A DNA stretch of 64,000 nucleotides. Source: Flavobacterium chilense. Lineage in GTDB: Bacteria > Bacteroidota > Bacteroidia > Flavobacteriales > Flavobacteriaceae. This document shows positions 1 through 8,654 of this stretch, piece by piece. A model generated the notes under the pieces. The model did not search any database. It had not been told where the DNA came from and worked only from the letters and a program-made list of their open reading frames with translations. The translations under genes were made by a program, and so were the position numbers. Location of the stretch: assembly GCF_001602525.1 (NCBI RefSeq), contig NZ_LSYT01000001.1, positions 1,116,001 to 1,180,000 on the forward strand, in the 5' to 3' direction. The stretch's first letter is position 1, and every line of letters starts with the position of its first letter.

Positions 1-152
1 CGAGAGAATTATGGAATGATCTTCACTTACAGATTATCTGGTACGGCCGTGAATATTCGCCTGCCAGAGGATGGAGCCTCGATAAAGATATCATTACAAA
101 AACGATTGGTAAGAAATCAGTAATAGAAGAAGCTACTAAAAAGAAAGTTTAG
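1..152 (+). CDS. nth: Endonuclease III, C-terminal end (partial)
   Basis: Open frame from the window edge (codons begin at base 3) to a TAG at 150-152; only the last 49 residues are present. The segment ELWNDLHLQIIWYGREY matches the end of the HhH-GPD glycosylase endonuclease III, where E. coli Nth has CHHWLILHGRY. This enzyme removes oxidised pyrimidines from DNA and nicks the abasic site. The Nth 4Fe-4S cysteines would follow here but the tail has no cysteine, as I recall from flavobacterial Nth proteins. The identification rests on a short C-terminal match, so it is probable and not certain. Confidence 0.65.
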   Translation, partial: RELWNDLHLQIIWYGREYSPARGWSLDKDIITKTIGKKSVIEEATKKKV

Positions 153-171
153 TAGCTTCTTTATTGTTTTT
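128..171 (+). terminator. Rho-independent terminator of the nth-like gene
   Basis: A perfect 13-bp stem (128-140 with 148-160), a 7-base loop and then a T-rich tract. The stem overlaps the last codons and the stop of the preceding gene, so the end of the reading frame is built into the terminator. Confidence 0.85.
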
Positions 172-1234
172 ACATGCTATTTTTTAGCGTATTATATTCA
201 CTTGTCATATTAAGTGATCTGTAGATTCCTAAAAGTGATTTTGTAGCGTTTTCGTTTTTAGGCTCTATATTTAATGCTTTTTTCAGATACGGTATGGCAC
301 TTTTTACGATTTCGTCTTTTTGACTATCCAGTTTATCATATTGCTCCATTTCTTTTGGACCGGTTCCTAAAGTGGCCATTAAATCCAGTAATTCTTTCTT
401 AAACTGCATTTTAACATAAGCAAGGTTAATATAACAGGTAATGCAATTTTGATTGACCTGCAAAGCATCTTCATAATATTTTTCTGCGCTGCAATAATCG
501 TTAGTCTCCATATAAGCAAAAGCCAGAGAAGTCAAAATTTCTTCTTTCTTTGATGGTGGATTTACATTTCTTGGCTTTTCATAAAGACCTTCCTGAATAC
601 TCGCTTCCCTTGCACTCATTGAGCTAAAGGCTTCCTCTACTTTTGTTTTTTTATTGGTAGCATAAAATATAACTACTTCACCTGTATAGTTCAGTCTTTT
701 AAGTTCCTCAAAATATTTAATTGCAGATTTATACTCTTTGGCTGATAAAGCTGTTGATGCTGCATTGAAAAGGTTTGCAACATCTTTTTTATCAAACAGG
801 TATACTTCGTAGCTCTTATCGGCACTTTCTTTAAACTTTCCGGCTTTATAATCATTATAAGCTCCGTCTACCAACTTGGATTTCATTTCTTTTAAAGCTA
901 AACTGGCCTTAAAGGCATACTTATAAATCTGAGAATCATTTTCGTATAGCAATACATCCTGATAAGCACCTACTGCTAAAGCAAAATTAGCTGCTGCATC
1001 TATATTTTTGGTCGCTAAATCTTTGTAAACATTTCCTTTTGTAAAATAGAAGTCTGACTTAACATCAACCGGTGCATTTACGATGAGATATTCTATTTTT
1101 TTCAAAATCGCCAATGACTCCTGGACTTTCCCTTTACTATAATAAGACTGTGCTTCTTTTATTTCTTCTTTTTGAGCAAATGCTCCTACATTTATCAATA
1201 GCAGCAATGATAACATCTTAAGGTTCTTTTTCAT
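170..1234 (-). CDS. Secreted or periplasmic TPR-repeat protein
   Basis: A 354-residue protein with an N-terminal signal peptide (basic MKKNLK, hydrophobic LSLLLLINVG, then AFAQ). The rest is helical with tetratricopeptide-like units, clearest near residues 235-280 (AFAYMETNDYCSAEKYYEDALQ) and 310-345 (PYLKKALNIEPKNENA). TPR proteins are protein-protein scaffolds in the cell envelope; no partner is evident here. It stands alone on the minus strand, with about 580 bases upstream lacking a clear gene. Function unknown beyond the fold. Confidence 0.85.
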   Translation of the reverse strand: MKKNLKMLSLLLLINVGAFAQKEEIKEAQSYYSKGKVQESLAILKKIEYLIVNAPVDVKSDFYFTKGNVYKDLATKNIDAAANFALAVGAYQDVLLYENDSQIYKYAFKASLALKEMKSKLVDGAYNDYKAGKFKESADKSYEVYLFDKKDVANLFNAASTALSAKEYKSAIKYFEELKRLNYTGEVVIFYATNKKTKVEEAFSSMSAREASIQEGLYEKPRNVNPPSKKEEILTSLAFAYMETNDYCSAEKYYEDALQVNQNCITCYINLAYVKMQFKKELLDLMATLGTGPKEMEQYDKLDSQKDEIVKSAIPYLKKALNIEPKNENATKSLLGIYRSLNMTSEYNTLKNSM

Positions 1235-1711
1235 TTTTTCAGTTAAGTTTGGTTGTTAAATAGATTATTGGGTACTATCGAGATATTTACTGCAGATACT
1301 GTTTTTAAAGAGTAAAAAAGATTAACTCTTATCTGGCATTAAGAATTAGTAAATTCTCATTATCTCTTAATATTCACTATAAGACATTAAGATGAACAAC
1401 AAACAAAACAGATTTAAAGTAGTTTTTCTTCATAGATTATTTGGTTTTGGTTACACTATATTAATATTACTAATAATTAAATTTTTCCTATTATTGAAAG
1501 TTTTTTAATACATAAATCGCTTTTATATTTCAATTTCATTGAATAAAAAACTAGTTTTTAACTAAAAGAAAGCTAAATATAAAATAAAATTTTGATAATA
1601 AGTGAAAATATAGAATTTTAACAATACAATTATTTTTATCCTGTAAACTAATAAATTGTAAAGTTGATGTAAATGTATAGTAAGGCTTTAATATGAAAGA
1701 AAAAGTAAGAT
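1235..1711. other. Long AT-rich intergenic stretch upstream of the TPR gene
   Basis: About 480 very AT-rich bases with no convincing gene. A 38-codon plus-strand ORF at 1392-1508 encodes a basic start and one hydrophobic segment but has no clear start signal, so I do not call it. The stretch should contain the minus-strand promoter of the TPR gene, but I see no clean TAnnTTTG box close to it. Confidence 0.5.
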
Positions 1712-1754
1712 GCAAAAAAAACTCACTACTTGTATTTGCATACAAATAGTGAGC
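1712..1754 (-). terminator. Terminator of the sigma factor / small ORF unit
   Basis: On the minus strand a 14-bp stem (1722-1735 with 1740-1753, one G-U pair when read as minus-strand RNA) is followed by eight T residues (complement of 1714-1721). This is a strong intrinsic terminator for transcripts coming from the sigma factor gene and the small ORF. Confidence 0.85.
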
Positions 1755-1793
1755 TTTTAACCAAAACGACCATTTGGTTTTTCTTTCAAATAA

Positions 1794-1814
1794 ACATCCT
1801 ACCGGATAGCGGGC
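1794..1814. repeat. Fragment of the interspersed CCCGCTATCC element
   Basis: The segment CCGGATAGCGGG shares the conserved right-arm core (CGGATAGCGGG) with the full element at 42262-42340; the copy at 30866-30940 has a similar arm. Left arm and inner hairpin are missing, with only ATCC-TACC-GGAT beside it. It lies between the small ORF and its terminator. The match is short and could be chance. Confidence 0.35.
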
Positions 1815-1817
1815 TGT

Positions 1818-1961
1818 TTAATTAGCTATAATTTCAAAATCTTTATTTTCTATTTTCACAACAGTAAGTGCTTGTGAATAACTTAATAAAAAGGAAATAA
1901 CTTCTTTTTTAGGTTTTAAGTTTTTTGAAGCTAATGCTTTTTTAGAGTAAATTTTCCCCAT
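1818..1961 (-). CDS. Small 47-residue protein downstream of the ECF sigma factor
   Basis: A minus-strand ORF from an ATG at 1961 to TAA at 1818. It is lysine-rich at the start (MGKIYSKKALASKNLKPKK) and then has an amphipathic stretch, EVISFLLSYSQALTVVKI. It begins 50 bases after the sigma factor stop and is followed by a good terminator, so it is probably the last gene of that transcript. I recall similar short flavobacterial proteins with a P-K-K-E-x-I-x-F-L-L-x-Y-S core, but cannot verify this here. No transmembrane or known DNA-binding motif is visible; the function is unknown. Confidence 0.6.
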   Translation of the reverse strand: MGKIYSKKALASKNLKPKKEVISFLLSYSQALTVVKIENKDFEIIAN

Positions 1962-2011
1962 ACTATCAAAATGTTTTATTATAGTATAACGGACTATTAC
2001 TAAAAATAGTA

Positions 2012-2596
2012 TTAGTTGGTTAAAATAATTTGATGTTTGTCTATTATTTTTCTCAAATTCATCAATGCATAACGCATTCTCCCTAAAGCAGTGTTAATGC
2101 TAACGCCTGTAATTTCTGAAATTTCCTTAAAACTCATATCCTGATACATGCGCATCACTAATACTTCTTTTTGATCTTCAGGAAGTTCTTCAATAATCTT
2201 TTTTAAATCGACTTCGACCTGATCAAAAATCATTTTATTTTCGATGGTTAAAGCATCATCAGACATGATAGAAAAAATCGAAAACTCTTCGGTTTCTCTA
2301 TACATGGGCATTTTTTTGGTTTTACGAAAATGGTCTACAATTAAGTTGTGCGAAATACGCATAACCCAAGGCAGAAATTTACCTTCTTCATTGTATGAAT
2401 TACTTTTAAGGGTTCTGATTACCTTTATGAAAGTGTCCTGAAAAATATCGTTTGAAATATCTCTATCAGCAATCTTTGAATATATAAATCCATATATCTT
2501 AGATTCGTGCCTCTTTATTAATGTCGAAAGAGCAAGTTCATTGCCATCGACATATTTTTTTACTAATAGAGCGTCTGGTGTATGCAGATCAGCCAT
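2012..2596 (-). CDS. RNA polymerase ECF-type sigma factor (sigma-70 family)
   Basis: 194 residues, typical of extracytoplasmic-function sigma factors. Region 2 is near residues 20-95 (IYGFIYSKIADRD, DIFQDTFIKVI, FLPWVMRISHNLIVDHFRK) and region 4 near 130-188 (LPEDQKEVLVMRMYQDMSF, then the helix-turn-helix EISEITGVSINTALGRM). It would direct RNA polymerase to a dedicated promoter set. No anti-sigma gene lies beside it; only a 47-codon ORF follows. The neighbouring glucan locus has its own regulator, so a link to it is not shown. Confidence 0.93.
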   Translation of the reverse strand: MADLHTPDALLVKKYVDGNELALSTLIKRHESKIYGFIYSKIADRDISNDIFQDTFIKVIRTLKSNSYNEEGKFLPWVMRISHNLIVDHFRKTKKMPMYRETEEFSIFSIMSDDALTIENKMIFDQVEVDLKKIIEELPEDQKEVLVMRMYQDMSFKEISEITGVSINTALGRMRYALMNLRKIIDKHQIILTN

Positions 2597-2741
2597 AATA
2601 CTACTTTTTTAGTTTCTATAATTTGGAGTTAATTTTCTAAAAAGTAGTTTTATTCTATAGGCTTATCCTGGGTTTGAGAGTTATGTTAATATTCTGATCA
2701 AATTTAACAAATTATTATTTTAAAAAGCAAACAAAATGAAG

Positions 2742-2769
2742 AATAATTAACAATAAATTGTTAATTATT
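2742..2769. repeat. Perfect inverted repeat upstream of the sigma factor
   Basis: AATAATTAACAA and TTGTTAATTATT form a perfect 12-bp inverted repeat around TAAA, about 145 bases upstream of the sigma factor ATG. No T tract follows, so an operator or other protein-binding site is as likely as a terminator. Such AT palindromes also arise by chance in this base composition. Confidence 0.4.
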
Positions 2770-2827
2770 GCAGGACAAACTTAAATTTGGTCGCAAAATA
2801 AGTAAATCACTCTTCATTTTTAACACA

Positions 2828-2885
2828 TAAAATCAGATATAAACAACTAAAAACCAATAAATTGACCTGTTTATATCTGATTTCT
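2828..2885 (-). terminator. Long hairpin ending the glucan operon
   Basis: A perfect 16-bp inverted repeat (2830-2845 with 2868-2883, 22-base loop) lies just downstream of the last GH16 gene on the minus strand and is followed by TTTTATG. Its position suggests a terminator for the glucan operon, though the T tract is short. Confidence 0.55.
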
Positions 2886-2903
2886 GTATTCTTTTTTTAA
2901 TTA

Positions 2904-3662
2904 TTACTGATATACACGAACATAGTCAACATAATATTTTTGAGGCAATATAGTGTCATCTACATCAGGTCCTCCAAAATTTCCTCCTATTGCTAAATTC
3001 AGGATAATGTAAAATGGCTTGTCAAATGGCCAGGTATCTTCATTTTTATCTTCCGGATTAAAAGTATAAACTAACGTTTTATCTACAAAAAAATCGATTT
3101 TATCTTTTGTCCATTCAATCGCATAAACATGATATCCTTCTTCAATATTAGGAAATGCTGTTCGTTTTGTATTAATGGTATTACCATGGCTTGCCTGTGT
3201 ATGTAATGTGGTATATACCATATGCGGATCTCTGCCAATATATTCTAAAATATCAATTTCTCCTGTTTTAGGCCATTTTACCTCATCAATATTGGCACCC
3301 AGCATCCAGAATGCCGGCCATAAACCATGACCTACAGGCAGTTTTGCTCTCGCTTCGATTCGGCCATATTTAAACTCTTTTTTACCTTTTGTTGTAATTT
3401 TAGTCGACGTATATTTAGTTCCCTCTTTTCTGGCTTCGATGATTAAGTTTCCATCTTTGATTACGTGATTTGTTTTGGTATAAATTTGTCTTTCATTATT
3501 ACCATAACCACATAAATTGGGGCATCCGTCTCCCAATTCGAAATTCCAGAAGGTTTCGTTTATATCTTTTTTATTAAAATTTTCTTCCCACACTAATTTT
3601 CTTTTTTCCTGTTGTGCGAAACCAAACGTTGTAATCAATAATAGTATAATTACTTTTTGCAT
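2904..3662 (-). CDS. GH16 family beta-glucanase (laminarinase type)
   Basis: 252 residues: a signal peptide (MQKVIILLLITTFGFAQ) and one GH16 jelly-roll domain. The catalytic signature EIDILE is at residues 135-140, with E135 as nucleophile and E140 as acid/base. The extra residue between D and E (ExDxxE) is the laminarinase-type beta-bulge. GH16 enzymes of this type cut internal beta-1,3 or beta-1,3/1,4 glucan bonds. There is no lipobox, so the enzyme is probably periplasmic or released. It is the last gene of the glucan locus, 81 bases after the larger GH16 gene. Exact substrate is inferred. Confidence 0.93.
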   Translation of the reverse strand: MQKVIILLLITTFGFAQQEKRKLVWEENFNKKDINETFWNFELGDGCPNLCGYGNNERQIYTKTNHVIKDGNLIIEARKEGTKYTSTKITTKGKKEFKYGRIEARAKLPVGHGLWPAFWMLGANIDEVKWPKTGEIDILEYIGRDPHMVYTTLHTQASHGNTINTKRTAFPNIEEGYHVYAIEWTKDKIDFFVDKTLVYTFNPEDKNEDTWPFDKPFYIILNLAIGGNFGGPDVDDTILPQKYYVDYVRVYQ

Positions 3663-3743
3663 AATATGTGTTTAAAATTGCTAAAATTAAGAAGGTCAGC
3701 CGTAACACTGACCTTCTCATTGCATTACTAATTAATTTGTAAT

Positions 3744-5402
3744 CTATTGATACACTCTAACATAATCGACCTCCATCGAAGATTGCGTAAAGGCTGGATC
3801 AATATTTCCGCCTAGATTACCTCCCATTGCGACATTTAAAATCAGGAAAAAGTCGCTATTAAAAGGCAAAGAACCATCGTTTGGAACGGAATGAATCTGA
3901 ACATCGTCTACAAATGTGGTAACAGATGCCGGACTCCAGATCGCTTTATACACATGAAATTCTGTTGACACATTTGGTATTGTTTTAGAACCTGTATTTC
4001 CATTTCCGCCAGAATGTCCGGGATAATGAAGTGTGCTCAAAATAACATTCTGATTGTTTCCAACATGTTCCATTATATCAATTTCTCCACAAGCTGGCCA
4101 TGGTTTTGTTGCATAATTTTGCCCTAGCATCCAGATTGCCGGCCATGTTCCTGCTCCGATTGGCAATTTAGCGCGTACTTCGATTTTTCCGTAAGTAAAA
4201 CTAAATTTAGCATCTGTTTTAAGTCGTGCCGAAGAATAGTCTGCTCCGCCTGAAGCTTCTTTTTTGGCTGTAATTTTAAGATTACCTCCTTGTACAATTA
4301 CGTTTGTTGCTGAGTTGGTATAATTTTGTTTTTCATTATTTCCCCAACCGTTGTCTCCTCTTCCTAAATCATAATTCCATTTTGTTGCATCTGGAGCTCC
4401 ATCCGTATTAAACTCATCAGACCAAACCAGTTTTGTATAATCTGTTGTTGGAGTCTGAGTTGGAGGTGTAGTAGTAAAGATATGGTACCATGCTAATGCC
4501 GGGTTTCCTCCCATTACAGCTCTTACGACCATTCTGTTCGCTGTAATCGATAGAATTTCATATGAACTCTGTCCTATATAATACCCCATAAAACCTCCAT
4601 CAGTAAAGTTCATCATTGTTCCTCTGGTTTGGGTTGCATGATTTGGATTTTTTGTTACCACAGATTCAGACGGACTTAATAATACTGTTTTCTTTCCTTT
4701 AGTATTATAGGTCAAACAAGAATCATCTGGCCCGCTTCCTCCACCTACACTTGCAAAAGCAGCATTGAAGAATGTAGCTCCACCATTATCCAATTCAAAT
4801 TTAAGCTGATCTCCTTCTACAGAGAATGTCAGCACGTTTTGATATAAACAGCTGCTTGCAGGTGATCCGGCTTTTTCAAAAGCTCCGGCTGAGTAATAGT
4901 TAGGAAAGTAATTTTTGGTAGCATCACTATCATTTTGACCTACTCCCAAATGTCCAGGCTCAGAAGCTGACCAATACCATTTTTTAGAAGTTCCGCCTGT
5001 TAAAAATGCAACTGCTTCGTCGTCTCTAAAGTTACTTAGCACCTGAACTTCGATTGTGGTTGTACTGGCAACACCAGCTTTTCCTGTAGCGATTACAGTT
5101 ACTACATACTTATTTACGCTTGTTTTGGTAAACCGTTTGGTATAAATTCCGCTTGGAGAATTTACACTTGAACCATCAGAAAACACATATTGATAAGATA
5201 TTGCATTATCTGCAGTTGCTGTAAGTTTTACCATTCCTGATCCGTCACCATCTGGTGCAGTGGCTGTTTTACCGATAATTTCAGCCGTTACTTTAAAGTT
5301 TGTTGGCGCATTTATGTCTCCAAAACTATAATCGTCTTTTTGACAACTAATCGCCAGGAGAAATGCAAAAAGGAATACGAAGTATTTATTATATTTTTTC
5401 AT
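3744..5402 (-). CDS. GH16 lipoprotein glucanase with PKD-like N-terminal domain
   Basis: The start is the ATG at 5402 (MKKYNKYF), because it gives a proper lipoprotein signal ending LLAISC with C20; an in-frame ATG ten codons upstream would put extra residues before it. 552 residues: PKD-like domain at about 30-125, a middle domain at about 130-315 I cannot name (starts GGTSKKWYWSA, contains two cysteines), a Thr/Pro linker (311-322), then GH16 with EIDIME at 440-445. It is probably a surface-anchored endo-beta-glucanase that makes the first cuts in the polysaccharide before SusCD import. It sits between the PKD lipoprotein and the small GH16 enzyme. Confidence 0.92.
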   Translation of the reverse strand: MKKYNKYFVFLFAFLLAISCQKDDYSFGDINAPTNFKVTAEIIGKTATAPDGDGSGMVKLTATADNAISYQYVFSDGSSVNSPSGIYTKRFTKTSVNKYVVTVIATGKAGVASTTTIEVQVLSNFRDDEAVAFLTGGTSKKWYWSASEPGHLGVGQNDSDATKNYFPNYYSAGAFEKAGSPASSCLYQNVLTFSVEGDQLKFELDNGGATFFNAAFASVGGGSGPDDSCLTYNTKGKKTVLLSPSESVVTKNPNHATQTRGTMMNFTDGGFMGYYIGQSSYEILSITANRMVVRAVMGGNPALAWYHIFTTTPPTQTPTTDYTKLVWSDEFNTDGAPDATKWNYDLGRGDNGWGNNEKQNYTNSATNVIVQGGNLKITAKKEASGGADYSSARLKTDAKFSFTYGKIEVRAKLPIGAGTWPAIWMLGQNYATKPWPACGEIDIMEHVGNNQNVILSTLHYPGHSGGNGNTGSKTIPNVSTEFHVYKAIWSPASVTTFVDDVQIHSVPNDGSLPFNSDFFLILNVAMGGNLGGNIDPAFTQSSMEVDYVRVYQ

Positions 5403-5455
5403 TTTGATGTTTTTTATAAAATGTAAATTCACTTTAAATCATAAGATGTTACTTT

Positions 5456-7057
5456 CTATTTATGAAAATAAACATTATCGATATATATAGTATGTGCCCC
5501 ACTTGGATTTCCGGAATAGATAAGCTGTGCTATATGCCCTCTGGTAGTTAATCCTGTAAAATCGCTTAAAGGAATATCCAGACTTACCCAGGTTCCTTTT
5601 GCCGGTGCGGTAAATTTAAGTTCATGTTCTTTGTCATCTCCGCCTCCATTATAAACGCCATTGGCACCAAAATCGACTAATTTTATTCTGAATTCTGTAA
5701 AATCTGCCGACCATACATCTACATGAAAATGTGTCATTCCTGTAGCATCAATTGTCGAAACCGGTTCGATACCCACAAAGTTCAAATCAGAATATTTTTT
5801 TACTGCATTTCCTGCTACCGAAGTTTCTTCTAATGTTGCTGCTGACCACTCTGTACGCCATGTTGCAATTGGTATGTTTGTATAAGCATCGCTAAACAAG
5901 GATATAACATCACTTGCTGGTTTTGTAGGCGTTGGAGCTGCTGTTGTTAAGGATTGTACATTTTTATAAAAATAAATATTATCTATAAAAACGTTTTTAC
6001 CTGCAGGAGTTCCAACTAGTTTCAATTGAAAAATATCAGCTACTTTAAAATTTGTCTGACTGGTAAATGCCGAAATTGGAATATCAATACTGGTCCATTG
6101 ATTTGCAGTCAGATCTTTAACTACTGGTCTTTCACCATTAGATTTACTGATTAATGAAGTTTCTAATTTGTCTAAATCTGCGGTCCAGACATCCATATGG
6201 ATAAATTCCATGCCAGAAACATCAATTGTTACATTATCTGCTAATGCAATTCCCTGATAATTTAAGTTGGTATAATTCAGTATTTTATCTCCATTCAGAT
6301 CAAACTCTGTATAACCTCCTGATTGTCCCCAATTTGGGTAGAAGTTTGTTCCGGCTATATTGGTATATTTTGAACTATAGATTGAAATAACATTTCCTGC
6401 TGCTCTGTTTGGTGGTGTTGGAGCTGAAGCACTTGGGCTCACTACAAGTATTGCGGTAAAATCCTGCTTACTTTCGGTAGTTTTTATTGCGGCACTTTTT
6501 GCTACTACTCTAATCGAATAAACACCGGCATCTTTATAAACATAAGAAACTGATTCGCCAATATTAGCCGAAACTGGTTCCGGTTTTCCGGTTTCTCCAA
6601 AATAAACATCATAAAACAAGGCAAAATCTGCAGTTGCTTTTACTGTTACTTTTTTAGAAACTGCCAGATCATTGGTAATCAATACTTTCAGGTTTTCTGG
6701 CGCTCTAAACGAGACTACTACTTCCTGATCAACTTCGGTTGTTTTTCCGTTTATTCCCATTGCTTTAATTTTGGCATGATAAACGCCTTCTTTGTAAACA
6801 TGCGGAATGGTCACTCCGGGTGATACATTATTTGACTCCGCTGTTCCGTCTCCAAAATTGATTTTGAATTGGGTTACTCCTTCTCCTTTAGGTACAAAGG
6901 TTACATTACCTGTATTGTCTTGCGTCACAGTTACCAAAGCAGTTATATTGGTTGGCGCACTAATGCCATCTAAGTCAATATTACTGCTGTCATCGCCTGA
7001 ACAACCTATAAGTATTGTTAAAACGAAAAGACTTATAATAAAATGTATTTTTTTCAT
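5456..7057 (-). CDS. Surface glycan-binding lipoprotein with PKD domains and two repeats
   Basis: 533 residues with a lipoprotein signal (LTILIGC, C19). Two PKD/Ig-like domains cover about 30-205 (for example TQFKINFGDGTAES, DAGVYSIRVVAKS). Then come two related beta-sandwich units, about 220-370 and 385-533. Both open VIS-Y/F-S-x-x-Y-T-N-I, carry an H-x-D-V-W-(T/S)-A-D core and end I-D-N-(I/V)-Y-F. No catalytic motif is seen. By position after susD this is the SusE/SGBP slot, so the role is probably holding glucan at the cell surface. Binding itself is inferred from context and repeat architecture. Confidence 0.85.
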   Translation of the reverse strand: MKKIHFIISLFVLTILIGCSGDDSSNIDLDGISAPTNITALVTVTQDNTGNVTFVPKGEGVTQFKINFGDGTAESNNVSPGVTIPHVYKEGVYHAKIKAMGINGKTTEVDQEVVVSFRAPENLKVLITNDLAVSKKVTVKATADFALFYDVYFGETGKPEPVSANIGESVSYVYKDAGVYSIRVVAKSAAIKTTESKQDFTAILVVSPSASAPTPPNRAAGNVISIYSSKYTNIAGTNFYPNWGQSGGYTEFDLNGDKILNYTNLNYQGIALADNVTIDVSGMEFIHMDVWTADLDKLETSLISKSNGERPVVKDLTANQWTSIDIPISAFTSQTNFKVADIFQLKLVGTPAGKNVFIDNIYFYKNVQSLTTAAPTPTKPASDVISLFSDAYTNIPIATWRTEWSAATLEETSVAGNAVKKYSDLNFVGIEPVSTIDATGMTHFHVDVWSADFTEFRIKLVDFGANGVYNGGGDDKEHELKFTAPAKGTWVSLDIPLSDFTGLTTRGHIAQLIYSGNPSGAHTIYIDNVYFHK

Positions 7058-7143
7058 ATTAGATCATATTTGCTTTTATTGGAATATAAAATCGTCATGC
7101 TTCATTATGATTTAGAATCCTGACGATTTCATTATAGTTATTT

Positions 7144-8643
7144 TTAGTATCCAGGGTTTTGTTTCCAGTTTCCGTTTGCAAATTGAATTTCTTCAATTGG
7201 CAGCGGAAATAACTCGTTTTTGTTTGCTTTAAAACCTGGTATTTTTCCAACTGCTTTTCCGGTTCTTACTAAATCAAAGAAACGATGTCCTTCTCCAAAA
7301 AGCTCTACTCTTCTTTCTGCCAAAATAAAATCAGTAAGTGCAGCTCCTGAAGCAGCTATATCATGATTGGTATCTCCAAAAGCACGCCTTCTTACCTGAT
7401 TTAAATAGGTTCTTGCTTTTGTATCATCAATTCCGCCTCTGTTATAAGCTTCTGCAGCCATTAATAAAACATCGGCATAACGAATAGCTCTGTAATTATT
7501 TGGATTGGTTAAGTTCAAATCTCCCTGTGCATTGGTACTTCTTTTTCTCGGAAGATATTTTCTGTTAAAATATCCGGTATCTTCATTTCCTTTCCCATAA
7601 GTCACTCCTTTTCCATCATTATAAGAAGTATTTGCTGCTGCCCAGGCTACAATATCGAGTATAGCCACATCTTTGCGTTTATCCCCAACTTCAAAAGCAT
7701 CAGCACTTTCTTTTGTTGGAATATTAAAACTAAAACCTGATGTGAAAAGCGGTCCTGAATAATTTCTGATTCCGCTAAAACCTACTGCAACGTTTCCTTC
7801 ACTACATTGCAGACATGTAAAACTTGCACCTTCAACATCAGTATACTGAACTTCAAAAACTGATTCTGATCCGTTTTCTCCATCCAATTCAAACATTGCA
7901 TTATAATCTGTCTGTAATGAATATTTTCCGGAACTTATAACGGCATCAAGTGCTGTAGCAGCCTGAGCGTATTTATTTTGGTATAAATAAGCTTTTCCTA
8001 ATAATGCCTGAGCAGCACCTTTTGTAACTCTTCCTTTTTGAGATGCTATTGGAGATAAATTAGCAGCAGCGTAAATTAAATCAGCTTCGATTGAAGCATA
8101 AACTTCTTCAACTGATGAACGCGGTATTGTTCTTTCATCTCCAATTTTAAATCTTGCATCTCCTTTCATCGGGATTCCACCAAACCATTTCACTAACTCA
8201 AACTGGTAATATGCTCTCAGAAAACGGGTTTCTGCAAGTAGCTGGTTTTTGCCCTCAAAATTGGTTTTATCTTTAAACTCAAGAATATAATTAGCTCTTT
8301 GAACTCCTGCAAACATCCAGTTCCAGATGTCTCTTAAATTACTGTTTACAGGTGTATGAATCATGTCGTCTACTTGTTGCCAGCCAATTACATCTGTTGG
8401 ACTTTCTCCTCCTGCCAATGTATTGTCTGAAGCAATTTCTCCCAATATAACATTTGCATAAGATGACTGAAGTAAATCGTAAGCAGCAATTAATGCATTG
8501 TCGTAATCTGCTTTTGAATTAAAATAATTTTCAGAATCTATAGAATATTTTGGGGTTGGATCTACAAACTCATCTGAACAAGAAATACTTATTGTCGAGA
8601 ATAGAGCTAGCGTTATAATGGTTGTAAATAAATATTTTTTCAT
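7144..8643 (-). CDS. susD: SusD/RagB-family nutrient-binding lipoprotein
   Basis: 499 residues with a lipoprotein signal ending SISC (C22). It has the typical SusD features: an N-terminal helical TPR-like part (LLAETRFLRAYYQFELVKWFGGIP) and a C-terminal region with NYRAIRYADVLLMAAEAYNR, RTYLNQVRRRAF and FILAERRVELFGEGHRFFDL. SusD proteins form a lid on the SusC transporter and capture oligosaccharides at the cell surface. The gene starts 11 bases after susC ends, the usual paired order, and is followed by the glycan-binding protein and two GH16 genes, which points to a beta-glucan ligand. Confidence 0.96.
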   Translation of the reverse strand: MKKYLFTTIITLALFSTISISCSDEFVDPTPKYSIDSENYFNSKADYDNALIAAYDLLQSSYANVILGEIASDNTLAGGESPTDVIGWQQVDDMIHTPVNSNLRDIWNWMFAGVQRANYILEFKDKTNFEGKNQLLAETRFLRAYYQFELVKWFGGIPMKGDARFKIGDERTIPRSSVEEVYASIEADLIYAAANLSPIASQKGRVTKGAAQALLGKAYLYQNKYAQAATALDAVISSGKYSLQTDYNAMFELDGENGSESVFEVQYTDVEGASFTCLQCSEGNVAVGFSGIRNYSGPLFTSGFSFNIPTKESADAFEVGDKRKDVAILDIVAWAAANTSYNDGKGVTYGKGNEDTGYFNRKYLPRKRSTNAQGDLNLTNPNNYRAIRYADVLLMAAEAYNRGGIDDTKARTYLNQVRRRAFGDTNHDIAASGAALTDFILAERRVELFGEGHRFFDLVRTGKAVGKIPGFKANKNELFPLPIEEIQFANGNWKQNPGY

Positions 8644-8654
8644 TTTAACTGAAA

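Noticed and set aside
1392..1508. 38-codon plus-strand ORF with one hydrophobic segment
   Set aside because: No promoter or clear start signal, and hydrophobic stretches are expected by chance in such AT-rich DNA.
1551..1745. 64-codon minus-strand ORF
   Set aside because: It runs through the terminator hairpin at 1712-1754 and has low-complexity Phe/Ser/Leu composition.
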